Source: DATKPA01 sp051955985
GTDB lineage: Bacteria > Planctomycetota > Phycisphaerae > WQYP01
Direction: 5' to 3'
DNA: 64,000 nt
NCBI GenBank assembly: GCA_051955985.1
Contig: JBQCGD010000071.1
Location: forward strand, 48,693 to 112,692
This document shows positions 15,970 to 24,321 of the stretch, in pieces (the stretch's first letter is position 1; each line of letters starts with the position of its first letter). The notes below the pieces were generated by a model that saw only the letters and a program-made list of their open reading frames with translations, was not told the DNA's origin and made no database searches. The position numbers and the translations under genes are program-made.

Positions 15970-16425
15970 ATGCCTCCCCGCAAAAAGAATAACGGCCAGA
16001 AGCCGGCCGCGCGCTCGAACGCGCCTTCGCCTGAGAACATCTCAAACCTGGAGATGCGGGGGGATCGGCTGAAGGTGTTTTCGCTGCAGACCCTGCTGAC
16101 GAACAAGAAGAGCAAGGAGACGCGGGAGACTGCGAAGCTGGGGGAGGTGTTGTTGCCGTGGTTTGAGAAGATGGTGGAGAAGCCGGCAGAGAAGATGGAG
16201 GGGGTGCTGGAGCTGTGGATGGAGCTGGCGCCGCCAAATCTGAAGGAGCGTGCGCGGCTGGTGAGTTTTCAGCGGGGGACGCTGACGATCGCGGTGGAGT
16301 CGGCGACGGTGCGGGCGGAGCTGGATGGGCAGTTGCGGCAGGGGCTTTTGCGGAAGCTGCAGATGGGGTCGAAGGGGGCGATTTTTCGTATCAAGACATC
16401 GGTGCAGCCCTTACGGGAGATGTGA
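15970..16425 (+). CDS. dciA: DUF721 / DciA-like protein
   Basis: 151 residues from ATG 15970 (in-frame ATG 15955 is an alternative). After a basic, disordered N-terminus it has the DUF721 pattern: KLGEVLLPWFEKMVEKPAEK, the WMELAPPNLKERARLVSFQR segment, TLTIAVESATVRAELDGQ and a final helix with RKLQ. DciA, the DUF721 protein, is the ancestral loader of the DnaB replicative helicase in bacteria that lack DnaC or DnaI. Its position between dnaN and a run of DnaA boxes supports a replication role. The identification rests on pattern and context and would benefit from a profile search. Confidence 0.75.
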   Translation: MPPRKKNNGQKPAARSNAPSPENISNLEMRGDRLKVFSLQTLLTNKKSKETRETAKLGEVLLPWFEKMVEKPAEKMEGVLELWMELAPPNLKERARLVSFQRGTLTIAVESATVRAELDGQLRQGLLRKLQMGSKGAIFRIKTSVQPLREM

Positions 16426-16438
16426 GCTTCTCGACAAG

Positions 16439-16447
16439 TTATCCACA
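16439..16447 (+). promoter_or_regulatory. DnaA box, perfect TTATCCACA
   Basis: Exact match to the consensus R-type DnaA box, 14 bases after the dciA stop codon. Confidence 0.75.
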
Positions 16448-16539
16448 TGAGTGGTTATGAACTTGCCGTCCAGTTCCCTTCCGGGGTTTTAAGATAATGT
16501 TTTAAAAGAGAATAGTCTTCGTAAAGAGGCCTGTCGGCA

Positions 16540-16548
16540 TGTGGATAA
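16540..16548 (-). promoter_or_regulatory. DnaA box, perfect, reverse orientation
   Basis: TGTGGATAA on the + strand is the exact reverse complement of TTATCCACA. Confidence 0.75.
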
Positions 16549-16747
16549 CGGGGCCTGCTGTTCGTAAGACATTGCCAGGTATCAAGTTGCAGATGATCAG
16601 TTGATGATGGGCAGGTGCAGAAGCTGTCACTGGCGTGTCGCTGGGGGCTGTTTTTGGGCTCATAATGATGACAATTTCACTGTTGGCGGGGTTCATGGCG
16701 GGGGACTTGCGGGGGTGCGCTGTTTCGCGCCAGCAGCTCTCGAAAAG

Positions 16748-16756
16748 TTATCCACT
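16748..16756 (+). promoter_or_regulatory. DnaA box, one mismatch
   Basis: TTATCCACT differs from the consensus only at the last base. Its left context (AAAAG) is similar to that of the first box (ACAAG). Confidence 0.6.
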
Positions 16757-16870
16757 GCGGACTCACAATCGGCGCGACAAGGGGGGAAGGGGCGATGAAC
16801 GGGTAAGTTACGGGGGTTTTGACGGGCGGGCATTTTGCCTGATTGGGGGAGCGGAGCGAGCGCGAGGGGC

Positions 16871-16904
16871 GTCCTGAATCCCCACGCGGTGGGAGGCGTG
16901 GGCT
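16871..16904. repeat. Hairpin repeat resembling an IS200/IS605-type end, copy 2
   Basis: CCTGAATCCCCACGCGGTGG then GAGGCGTGGGCTTG. It shares the TCCCCAC...GTGGGCTTG frame of 8041-8086 with a different stem interior, as expected for a folded element under pairing constraint. Confidence 0.5.
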
Positions 16905-16922
16905 TGGGGAGGGTGGGGAAGC

Positions 16923-17852
16923 TCAGGAGCGGTGTTCCCAGCCGGCGCGGGGCCAGGGATGTGGGCGGCTGTCGGGGTCGATTAGTTGGAGGGCGTGGTC
17001 GGCGGTGATGGTGCCGATGGCGGTGAGGGGGATGTCGGAGATGCCGATGATTGCGGGGGTTGCGTCGGGGTCGAGGGCGAAGAGGAGTTCGTAGTCTTCG
17101 CCGTCGGCAAGGGCGTGGAAGCCGGCGGGGAGGGAATCTTTTTTGGAGAGGGTCCAGGCATCTTCGTGGATGGGGAGCTGGGCGGTGTGGATCTGGGCGC
17201 CGACGTTGGAGGCGTTGCAGAGGCGGGGGAGGTCCTGGGCGAGGCCGTCGGAGAGGTCCATCATGGCGTGGAGGGCGGGGCCGGCGGCTTTGGCCAATTT
17301 TTGGGCGAGGTCGATGCGCGGTTTGAAGGCAAGGTGGCGGCCCAGAAGGGATCCGCCGAGAGCGCCGGAAACGAAGAGGGTGTCACCGGGCTTTGCGCCG
17401 CTGCGGGTGATGAGGTGTTGGCCCGTCGGAATGCGGCCGAGGGCGGAGACGGTGATGGCGAGGCGTTGATCCCAGATGCTCGTGTCGCCGCCGACGAGGG
17501 GGCAGTTCAATGCGGCGCCGGCGGCCTGGCAGGCGAGGAATAGTTCCTTGGCGAACTCTTCGCCGGAGCCGGGGCCTTCGTTGGGGAGGGCGACGGAGAT
17601 CATGAGGGCGGCGGGGAGGCAGGCCATGGCGGCGCAGTCGGAGAGGCAGCGGTTGACGGCCTTGGTGCCGGCCTGCGCGGCGGAATGGTGCCGAAGGTCG
17701 AAGTGGACCTGGTCGAGGCATTGATCGATTTTGAGGATGGCGAGGGAGGGGGCGATGTCGACGGCGGCCATGTCGTCGCCGATGTTGAGTTTCACCGCAG
17801 GGTGTTGCGGGGTGTTTTGGCGGATCCAGGAGAGGAAGTCGTTTTCGCGCAT
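16923..17852 (-). CDS. thiL: Thiamine-monophosphate kinase
   Basis: 309 residues starting at ATG 17852 (MRENDFLSWIRQ), which matches the usual ThiL start; an in-frame ATG 39 bases further upstream is less likely. The AIRS-like N-domain has the metal- and substrate-binding GDDMAAVD, followed by VNRCLSDCAAMACLPAALMI and CPLVGGDTS. The ATP-binding C-domain contains MMDLSDGLAQDLPRL and ADGEDYELLFAL. ThiL phosphorylates thiamine monophosphate to the cofactor thiamine diphosphate. It stands just upstream of pyc in the opposite sense of replication features and 74 bases from the pyc stop; both genes run leftwards, so it follows the pyc terminator hairpin. Confidence 0.93.
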   Translation of the reverse strand: MRENDFLSWIRQNTPQHPAVKLNIGDDMAAVDIAPSLAILKIDQCLDQVHFDLRHHSAAQAGTKAVNRCLSDCAAMACLPAALMISVALPNEGPGSGEEFAKELFLACQAAGAALNCPLVGGDTSIWDQRLAITVSALGRIPTGQHLITRSGAKPGDTLFVSGALGGSLLGRHLAFKPRIDLAQKLAKAAGPALHAMMDLSDGLAQDLPRLCNASNVGAQIHTAQLPIHEDAWTLSKKDSLPAGFHALADGEDYELLFALDPDATPAIIGISDIPLTAIGTITADHALQLIDPDSRPHPWPRAGWEHRS

Positions 17853-17892
17853 GGGGCACGCGGTGGATGGAGGAATGGTTCGATGCGACACG

Positions 17893-17922
17893 AAAAATTT
17901 TAGCCGACGGGGGCGTCGGCTC
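17893..17922 (-). terminator. Rho-independent terminator after pyruvate carboxylase
   Basis: On the minus strand AGCCGACG-CCCC-CGTCGGCT is followed by AAAATTTTTC. The stem starts five bases beyond the stop codon. The same stem and loop recur at 21605-21629. Confidence 0.75.
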
Positions 17923-17926
17923 CACG

Positions 17927-20900
17927 TTATTCGATTTCGATGAGGAGGTCGCCGGCGGCGACGAGGGTGCCGGGTTGGACGTCGATTTTGGCGATTTTGC
18001 CTTCGCGAGGGGAGTAGACGGCGGTTTCCATTTTCATGGCTTCGATGGAGAGGAGTTTAGCGCCCTTAGTGATGGTTTGGCCGAGGCTTACGCTGACGGC
18101 GGTGACTTTGCCGGGCATGGGGGCGCCGACGTGCTTGGGGTTCATGCTGTCGGCCTTGGGGCGTTCGACTTTGGTTATAACTCGTTTGCGGTCAGGGACT
18201 TTGACTTCGCGGGGTTGGCCGTTGAGTTCGAAGAAGACGGTGACCATGCCGTCGGGGTCGGGGTCGCCGACGGTGAGGAAGCGGACGAGGATGGTTTTGC
18301 CGGGCTCGATCTCGATGGGGATTTCCTGGTAGGGCTGTAACCCGTAGAAAAATGCGGTAGTTGGGATATTGGCGACGTCGCCGTAGTGTTTGCGGAAGCG
18401 TTCGAATTCGAGGAAGACCTGGGGGTACATGAGGTAGCTGGCGAGGTCGGTGTCGGAGGCGTCGCGGTGGATTTTTTCGCTCAATTCTGAACGGGTTTTG
18501 TCGAGATTTACCTTGGAAAGAGTCGCTCCGGGACGGTTTTTGAGCGGTTTTTCCTTGCCGAGGACAATTTTCTGGAGTTGTTTGGGGAATCCGCCGGTGG
18601 GCTGGCCGATGTCGCCGCGGAAGAATTCGACGACGGACTTGGGGAAGGCGAGGTGGCGGTCGGGGTCGAGGATGTCGGCGGGTTTGAGGTTGTTGGTGAC
18701 CATGAAGAGGGCCATGTCGCCGACGATCTTGGAGGAGGGGGTGACCTTGACGATGTCGCCGAAGAGCTGGTTGGCGTCGGCGTAGGCTTTTTCGACGTCG
18801 GGCCAGCGGGACTCGAGGCCGAGGGACTTGGCCTGGACGCGGAGGTTGGTGTACTGGCCGCCGGGCATTTCGTGCTGGTAGACGGAGGCGGTGGGGGCGA
18901 GCATGCCTTCTTCGAAGGGGGAGTAGAATCGGCGGACGGCTTCCCAGTAGTCGGAGTAGCGGGAGAGGGATTCGTCGGAGAGGCCGGTGTCGCGCGGGGT
19001 GTTGTGGAGAGCGGCGACGACGGCGTTCATGTTGGGCTGGGAGGTCATGCCGGACATGGAGGAGACGGCGCAGTCGACGATATTCACGCCGGCTTCGGCG
19101 GCCATGAGGTAAGCGCCGCCCTGGATGCCGGCGGTGTCGTGGGTGTGGAAGTGGATGGGGATGCCGACTTCGTCACGGAGGGCCTTGACGAGTTTGCGTG
19201 CGGCGAGGGGCTTGAGGAGGCCGGCCATGTCCTTGATGGCGAGGATGTGGGTGCCCATGCGTTCGAGTTCTTTGGCGAGTTTGACGTAGTAAGTGAGGGA
19301 GTACTTGTCGCGCTTGGGGTTGAGGATGTCGCCGGTGTAGCAGATGGCGGCTTCGCAAAGGGCGTCGGTTTCGAGGACGGCTTCGATGGCGACCTTCATG
19401 TTCTCGGTCCAGTTGAGCGAGTCGAAGATGCGGAAGACATCCATGCCGTGGGCGGCGGCGAGCTTGGCGAATTCCCTGACGACGTTGTCAGGGTAGTTGG
19501 TGTAGCCGAGGGCGTTGGAAGCGCGGAAGAGCATCTGGAAGAGGATGTTGGGGATTTCCTTGCGGAGCTGGGCGAGGCGTTCCCAGGGGTCTTCGCTGAG
19601 GAAGCGGAGGGCGGTATCGAAGGTGGCGCCGCCCCACATTTCGAGGGAGAAGAGTTGGGGGAGGTTGTGGGAGACGAAGGGTGCGGCGTTGAGCATGTCG
19701 ATGGTGCGGACGCGCGTGGCGAGGAGGGACTGGTGGGCATCGCGCATGGTGGTGTCGGTGATGAGGAGTTTCTTTTGTTTGAGGACCCAGTCGGCGAATT
19801 TTTTGGGGCCGAGCTCTATCAGTTTGGTGCGGGTGCCGGGGGGGATCTGGTCAGCGCGGCCGATGGGGAGGAGGGGCGGGGGGGTCATGACGGAGAGGTC
19901 GGGTTTCTTTTTGATTTCGGGGCGGCTGTTGACGATGACATCGGCGAGGTAGGTGAGGAGGCGTGTGGCGCGGTCGCGGCGCTGGTGGAATTTGAAGAGG
20001 GCGGGGGTGGTGTCGATGAAGGTGGTGGTGGCTTTGCCGCTGTGGAAGTCGGGGTGGGCGACGAGGTTCTGGAGGAAGGGGATATTGGTTTTGACGCCGC
20101 GGATGCGGAACTCGGCGAGAGCGCGCTGGGTACGGGCGATGACTTCCTCGAAGGTGCTGCCGAAGCAGGTGAGTTTGACGAGGAGGGAGTCGAAGTAGGG
20201 GGTGATCATGGCGCCGGAGTAGGCGGTGCCGCCGTCGAGGCGGACGCCGTAGCCGGCGGGGGAACGGTAGGAGGTGATGCGGCCGTAGTCTGGGGTGAAG
20301 CCGTTGGCGGGGTCTTCGGAGGTGATGCGGGACTGGAGGGCGACGCCGCGGAAGGTGAGGTTCTGCTGGCGTGGGAGGTTCATGGGGGCATCGTGGAGGT
20401 TGTATCCCTGGGCGACGCGGATCTGGGATTTGACGAGGTCGATGCCGGTGATGAGTTCGGTGACGGTGTGTTCGACCTGGATGCGGGGGTTGACCTCGAT
20501 GAAGAAGAATTCGTTGGTTTCGGCATCGACGAGGAATTCGACGGTGCCGGCGTTGCGGTAGTGGACCTGGCGGCCGATTTTGAGGGCGGCCTCGCAGATT
20601 TTCTGGCGGACGCCGAAGGGGAGGGAGACGGCGGGAGCGAGTTCGACGACTTTCTGGTGGCGGCGTTGGATGGTGCAGTCGCGTTCGAAGAGGTGGAGGA
20701 GGTTGCCGTGGGAATCGCCGAGGAGCTGGACTTCGATGTGTTTGGCGCGTTGGATGAAGCGTTCGAGGAAGACTTCGCCCTTGCCGAAGGCAGCGCCGGC
20801 TTCACGGGAGGCCTCGGCGAGTTTGTCCTGGAGTTCGGAGATTTCGCGGACGACGCGCATGCCGCGGCCGCCGCCACCGTGAGCGGCCTTGATGATGAGG

Positions 20901-21361
20901 GGGAATCCGATGCGTTTGGCTTCGCGTTGGACATCTTTCCAGTCGGAGACGGCGTCGTGGGTGCCGGGGACGATATCGACGCCGGCGGCGTCAGCGATTT
21001 TGCGGGCGGCGGTTTTGTCGCCGAATCCGCGGAGCATTTCGGGGGTGGGTCCGACGAAGGTGATGCCGGCGTCGGCGCAGGCCTGGGCGAAGTCGGCATT
21101 TTCGGAGAGGAAGCCGTAGCCGGGGTGGATGAATTCGACGCCGGTTTCCTTGGCGATCTGGATGATGGCGGGGATGTTGAGGTAGTTTTTGACGGGGGCG
21201 TCCGGGCCGCCGACCTGGTAGGCTTCGTCGGCCTTGAAGCGGTGGAGGGAGTAGCGGTCTTCGTGGGAGTAGATGGCGACGGTGCGGAAGCCGAGCTCGG
21301 TGGCGGCGCGCATGACGCGGATGGCGATTTCGGAGCGGTTGGCGACGAGTAATTTTTTCAT
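17927..21361 (-). CDS. pyc: Pyruvate carboxylase, single-chain
   Basis: 1144 residues, the normal length for a one-chain pyruvate carboxylase. Order of domains: biotin carboxylase (1 to about 455; MKKLLVANRSEIAIRVMRAA, ATP-grasp loop HGGGGRGMRVV, FIEVNPRIQVEHTVTE), carboxyltransferase of the HMGL-like type (from about 530; LLITDTTMRDAHQSLLATRV, HFHTHDTAGIQGGAYL), the PYC allosteric/linker region, and the biotinyl domain with EAMKMET, whose biotinylated lysine is residue 1110. It makes oxaloacetate from pyruvate, bicarbonate and ATP, refilling the citric acid cycle. A terminator hairpin follows. It is transcribed alone. Confidence 0.97.
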   Translation of the reverse strand: MKKLLVANRSEIAIRVMRAATELGFRTVAIYSHEDRYSLHRFKADEAYQVGGPDAPVKNYLNIPAIIQIAKETGVEFIHPGYGFLSENADFAQACADAGITFVGPTPEMLRGFGDKTAARKIADAAGVDIVPGTHDAVSDWKDVQREAKRIGFPLIIKAAHGGGGRGMRVVREISELQDKLAEASREAGAAFGKGEVFLERFIQRAKHIEVQLLGDSHGNLLHLFERDCTIQRRHQKVVELAPAVSLPFGVRQKICEAALKIGRQVHYRNAGTVEFLVDAETNEFFFIEVNPRIQVEHTVTELITGIDLVKSQIRVAQGYNLHDAPMNLPRQQNLTFRGVALQSRITSEDPANGFTPDYGRITSYRSPAGYGVRLDGGTAYSGAMITPYFDSLLVKLTCFGSTFEEVIARTQRALAEFRIRGVKTNIPFLQNLVAHPDFHSGKATTTFIDTTPALFKFHQRRDRATRLLTYLADVIVNSRPEIKKKPDLSVMTPPPLLPIGRADQIPPGTRTKLIELGPKKFADWVLKQKKLLITDTTMRDAHQSLLATRVRTIDMLNAAPFVSHNLPQLFSLEMWGGATFDTALRFLSEDPWERLAQLRKEIPNILFQMLFRASNALGYTNYPDNVVREFAKLAAAHGMDVFRIFDSLNWTENMKVAIEAVLETDALCEAAICYTGDILNPKRDKYSLTYYVKLAKELERMGTHILAIKDMAGLLKPLAARKLVKALRDEVGIPIHFHTHDTAGIQGGAYLMAAEAGVNIVDCAVSSMSGMTSQPNMNAVVAALHNTPRDTGLSDESLSRYSDYWEAVRRFYSPFEEGMLAPTASVYQHEMPGGQYTNLRVQAKSLGLESRWPDVEKAYADANQLFGDIVKVTPSSKIVGDMALFMVTNNLKPADILDPDRHLAFPKSVVEFFRGDIGQPTGGFPKQLQKIVLGKEKPLKNRPGATLSKVNLDKTRSELSEKIHRDASDTDLASYLMYPQVFLEFERFRKHYGDVANIPTTAFFYGLQPYQEIPIEIEPGKTILVRFLTVGDPDPDGMVTVFFELNGQPREVKVPDRKRVITKVERPKADSMNPKHVGAPMPGKVTAVSVSLGQTITKGAKLLSIEAMKMETAVYSPREGKIAKIDVQPGTLVAAGDLLIEIE

Positions 21362-21469
21362 GAACGGTTCCTGCGTGGGGGGCCGGCAAAGACCCGAGAG
21401 GATACACGAATCGTGCGGGGGCGGGAAGGCGGATAGGTGTTTTTCGCGGGGTTTTTGCGGGATTGGGGG

Positions 21470-21503
21470 GATTTTCGATTTTGGATTTTCGATTTTCGAT
21501 TTG
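21470..21503. repeat. Tandem GATTTTCGATTTT tract
   Basis: Units of GATTTTCGATTTTGGATTTT-type sequence. When translated such tracts give peptides like SKIENRKSKIQN. The tract is AT-rich, in sharp contrast to its surroundings. Confidence 0.7.
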
Positions 21504-21546
21504 GGGGGTGGGAAGGGGCGCCATGTGTTTTTGGGTATCCGCGCGG

Positions 21547-21583
21547 CATGCTTCTGACCACCGAGGTTGTGGTCAGAAGCATG
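21547..21583. repeat. Perfect 15-bp inverted repeat
   Basis: CATGCTTCTGACCAC and GTGGTCAGAAGCATG around a 7-base loop CGAGGTT. It is a stable hairpin without a T-tract, more like a REP/BIME unit than a terminator. Confidence 0.75.
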
Positions 21584-21604
21584 GCACCCGGCACGAGCGA
21601 CAAA

Positions 21605-21629
21605 GTTTGGCCGACGGGGGCGTCGGCCC
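21605..21629 (-). terminator. Terminator-like hairpin after the DUF2950 gene
   Basis: GGCCGACG-GGGG-CGTCGGCC on the + strand. It has the same core stem and loop as the pyc terminator and lies just past the stop of the minus-strand gene. The following T-tract is weak. Confidence 0.6.
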
Positions 21630-21633
21630 CACT

Positions 21634-22653
21634 TTATTGTTGGACGGGGGTCCAGGAGTGGTCGGGGTTGTAGGATTGGAGGGCTTTGGCTTTTTGTGTG
21701 GTTTGGGGGCCGAGGTCTTTCTGGAAGACTTTGCCCTGGTGGTTGACGATGAAGGTCATGATGCCGGACTTGCCGTAGTCGGCGGGGTAGGCGATGAGGG
21801 CGAAGCCGGCGATCATGTGGCCGTTGATAACGTAGTTGTAGGCGCCGCCGGGGGCGGCGGCGCCTTGGGATTTGAGGATGCGGTAGTAGTAGCCGTGGAA
21901 GGGCTGGGGGTTGCGCGGGGAGCCGGAGATGGGGGCGTATCCTTCGCTGGAGGCCTGTGCGACGAGGGGGCCGAAGGGGCTCGAGGGCTGATTGTCGGCG
22001 GCGGGCCAGTAGAGGCCATCCTGTTTGCCGGTGGAGGAGCGGAGGCGTTGGGCGTATTCGAGGACCTGGTCGTTGTTGTGGTCCTGCATGGCGTATTCGC
22101 GTTGGGCCTGGACGTAGGCGCGGCAGATGGAGATGGTTTCGAGCTCATCGGCGCCGATGTGGCGGGCGAGGATTTCGTTGCGGCCGGCGTTGGTGTCGAA
22201 GAACCATTGGCCGTTGGAGGTTTTGGAGAGGGGGATGGGGAAGGGCCAGTCGTCGTTGCCGATGTGGAGGATGTCGGTGGTGGGGTTTTGCTGTTCGAGG
22301 GCGGCTTTTTCGAGGGTTTTCCGGGCGAAGGATTGGTAGTTGTTGGCGTCGGTGACGGGGTCGCCGGTGACGAGGTCGTGGGCGTCCTTGCCGAAGATTG
22401 CCTGGAGGTTGGCGTGGTCGTTTGATTGGACGGCGGAGAGGAGTGCGACGACGGCGGCGTCGGGGGTGGGGAAGGTTTGCTGGCCGGCGGCGGGGGCTCC
22501 GGGCTGGCCGTGGTGTTCCGGGGTGGAGGAGAGGTTTTGCGGGGAATTCGCATCGTCGCGGGCGTTGGCGCCGTGGGAGGCGCAGCCGGCGAGGACCAGG
22601 GATCCGGCGAGGGCGAAGGCGGCGACGGGGAGGTGGAAGGGGCGAGCGGGCAT
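21634..22653 (-). CDS. DUF2950 lipoprotein
   Basis: 339 residues from ATG 22653 with AGGAG upstream. The N-terminus is a lipoprotein signal (LAGSLVLAGCASHG). The mature part matches the pattern of DUF2950: FPTPDAAVVALLSAVQSNDH, GNDDWPFPIPLSK, WFFDTNAGRNEILARHIG, a central Tyr-rich PFHGYYYRILKSQGAAAPGG and the late MTFIVNHQGKVFQKDLG. Function of the family is unknown. It regularly accompanies DUF3300 genes, as here, where the DUF3300 gene lies 40 bases upstream in the same direction, so the two probably form an envelope-located functional pair. Confidence 0.85.
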   Translation of the reverse strand: MPARPFHLPVAAFALAGSLVLAGCASHGANARDDANSPQNLSSTPEHHGQPGAPAAGQQTFPTPDAAVVALLSAVQSNDHANLQAIFGKDAHDLVTGDPVTDANNYQSFARKTLEKAALEQQNPTTDILHIGNDDWPFPIPLSKTSNGQWFFDTNAGRNEILARHIGADELETISICRAYVQAQREYAMQDHNNDQVLEYAQRLRSSTGKQDGLYWPAADNQPSSPFGPLVAQASSEGYAPISGSPRNPQPFHGYYYRILKSQGAAAPGGAYNYVINGHMIAGFALIAYPADYGKSGIMTFIVNHQGKVFQKDLGPQTTQKAKALQSYNPDHSWTPVQQ

Positions 22654-22693
22654 GGGGAACTCCTGCAAATGAAGGGACCGATGGTGGGGACGA

Positions 22694-24085
22694 TCAGCGG
22701 CGCATGGACTGGTGGCCGCGGCCGGCCTGGATGTTGGCGCCGCCGCCGTCGTTGTGGAAAGCGGGGGCGGGGGCGTTGTGGGGCTGGGCGGGCGCGGGGG
22801 TGGGGCGGGAGATGGGGGCGGGCGCGGGGGAAGGATGGGGGAGACCTTCGACGGGGCGGCGGTTGTAGGCGCTGGTGGGGGGGCTGACGAAGTTGCCGCC
22901 GCGTTGGGGTTCAAAGCGTGGGGGTTGTGCGGGGCGGGATGGTTCGCTGGGGCGCGGCTGTTCGGTGGGGCGGTGCTGTTCGGGGCGTGGGGCTTCGACG
23001 GGGCGATGTTCCTGGGGGCGGGGTTGTTCGATCGGGCGATGTTCCTGCGGGCGCGGCTGTTCGATGGGGCGATGTTCTTCGGGGCGCGGGGCGGGGTGAT
23101 TGGGGATGCCGATGACGGGGCGTTCGGGGGCGCGTTGGCGTTCTTCGGGGCGGTAGGGCTGGTGGACATTGAAAGCGTCGTGGTGGTTGCGATCGCCGTT
23201 GTTCCAGCCGGGGCCGCGGCGGTCGGGGGTGCGGTCGTTGCGATGATCGCGGTCGGGGAAGTTGTGGGGGATGATAATGGGGCGTCCGGGGTTGTGGCGC
23301 CATTCGCGGAGGTGTTCATCGCGGTCGCGGCGATCGCGGTCGTGCCAGTCGCGGTCCCAGTGGACGCCTTCGTTGACGTGGTGGGCGCGCCAATCCCAGT
23401 CAAGGTTGAGCCACGGACCGATGCCGTAATGGGGACCGAAGGTGATGATGGGGCCACTGGGGTAGTAGGGGGGGCGGGAATAAACGAGGCCGGGGTCGTA
23501 CTGGGGGACGTAGATGATGTTGGGCTGAGCGGGGAGGATTTCGATGATGCCGTTGTCGTTGACGACCTGCTGCTGGGGCGTGGTGGCGAGGGTGTTGGCG
23601 GCGAGGGCTTCGCTGCGGAGCTGCTGGACGGTGTTCATGACATCCTGGGGCTGGTTGGCGAAGGCGGCGCCGAGGGCGGCGGTCCAGTCGGGCTGGGTGG
23701 CGAGCATGTTGAGCACGGCGGGGTAGTGGAGAAGGGCCTGGACGGAGGGGTCCCAGGGTTGGGCGGCGATATCGTCTTCGGAGGGGTTGGGGAAGTACTG
23801 GATCCATTCCTGGGCGGAGGCGATGTCCTGGGGGTAGGTGGCGGCGGCGAGAATCTGGGTAAGGAGGGGGTCGGGGTAAAGGGCGATGGGGCCGAGGAGC
23901 TGGCGGAGCTGATCGGCGGAGTAGGTGGGCACGGCGGGGGCGGTGGGGTAGGCGGGGACGGGTGGGGAGGTGTAATAGGCGCCGTTTTCCCCGGGGGTGT
24001 AGTAATAGGTCTGGGCGACGGCGGCGGAGGCGGCCAGGCCGACGGAGGAAAGTGCGGCGATGAGCAAAGAATGTGAGCGTTTCAT
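22694..24085 (-). CDS. DUF3300 secreted protein with a Pro/Arg/His-rich repeat tail
   Basis: 463 residues from ATG 24085. A signal peptide (about 1-25, ending SAAVAQ) leads into the DUF3300 domain (about 40-260): SADQLRQLLGPIALYPDPLL, ILAAATYPQDIASAQEWIQ, YPAVLNMLATQPDWTAALG and EILPAQPNIIYVPQYDPGLV. After a His/Asp/Arg-rich zone (HWDRDWHDRDRRDRDEHL) comes a low-complexity tail with EHRPIEQPRPQ-type tandem repeats (about residues 345-405), encoded by near-identical DNA units. DUF3300 has no established function. The tail suggests interaction with cell wall or metal. It is the first gene of a pair with DUF2950. Confidence 0.85.
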   Translation of the reverse strand: MKRSHSLLIAALSSVGLAASAAVAQTYYYTPGENGAYYTSPPVPAYPTAPAVPTYSADQLRQLLGPIALYPDPLLTQILAAATYPQDIASAQEWIQYFPNPSEDDIAAQPWDPSVQALLHYPAVLNMLATQPDWTAALGAAFANQPQDVMNTVQQLRSEALAANTLATTPQQQVVNDNGIIEILPAQPNIIYVPQYDPGLVYSRPPYYPSGPIITFGPHYGIGPWLNLDWDWRAHHVNEGVHWDRDWHDRDRRDRDEHLREWRHNPGRPIIIPHNFPDRDHRNDRTPDRRGPGWNNGDRNHHDAFNVHQPYRPEERQRAPERPVIGIPNHPAPRPEEHRPIEQPRPQEHRPIEQPRPQEHRPVEAPRPEQHRPTEQPRPSEPSRPAQPPRFEPQRGGNFVSPPTSAYNRRPVEGLPHPSPAPAPISRPTPAPAQPHNAPAPAFHNDGGGANIQAGRGHQSMRR

Positions 24086-24269
24086 GTTTTCACCTCGGCC
24101 AAAGGATGGGGCCTGTTTTGCAATTTGGCAAGAGCAATCCACGTGCGTGGCGCGCGTGGAGCGTCTTGATTCACTGGGAGATACGCGACGGAGGGCGGGG
24201 TGGGTCCGCAGTGGGGGGTGGATCGGTGGGTTTGCGCAGAGTGCAGTGGATCGGAAACTGATTACCACC

Positions 24270-24321
24270 GCCCCCGACGACGTAATCACGAAGAGATGAA
24301 GGGACGAAGGACCACGAAGAA
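24270..24321. repeat. Dispersed repeat, CCCCCGACGACG...CACGAAG type, copy 2
   Basis: CCCCCGACGACGTAATCACG then AAGAGATGAAGGGACGAAGG and ACCACGAAG, related to 7439-7496. Confidence 0.7.

Larger units (their letters stand above)
16426..16922. other. Candidate replication origin (oriC-like) region
   Basis: An unusually AT-rich non-coding stretch of about 500 bases, bounded by dciA and thiL. It holds two perfect DnaA boxes in opposite orientation (16439 and 16540) and a third near-perfect one (16748), with an AT-rich core (AAGATAATGTTTTAAAAGAG, about 16491-16510) between the first two. The layout is that of a bacterial oriC. Against it, the GC skew does not change sign here. Confidence 0.55.
21362..21633. 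other. Repeat-filled gap between pyc and the DUF2950 gene
   Basis: No gene. It is almost filled by three elements: the GATTTTCGATTTT tandem tract (21470-21503), a perfect 15-bp inverted repeat (21547-21583) and a terminator hairpin (21605-21629). Confidence 0.7.

Noticed and set aside
18578..21352. A 924-codon open frame opposite to pyruvate carboxylase
   Set aside because: It is the antisense of a certain gene and is open only because third-position C in pyc removes stops on the other strand; the product is Gly/Glu/Val/Asp-rich low complexity.
22975..23100. A CRISPR-like array of short repeats
   Set aside because: The repeats are in frame within the DUF3300 gene, encode EHRPIEQPRPQ units and have no unique spacers.
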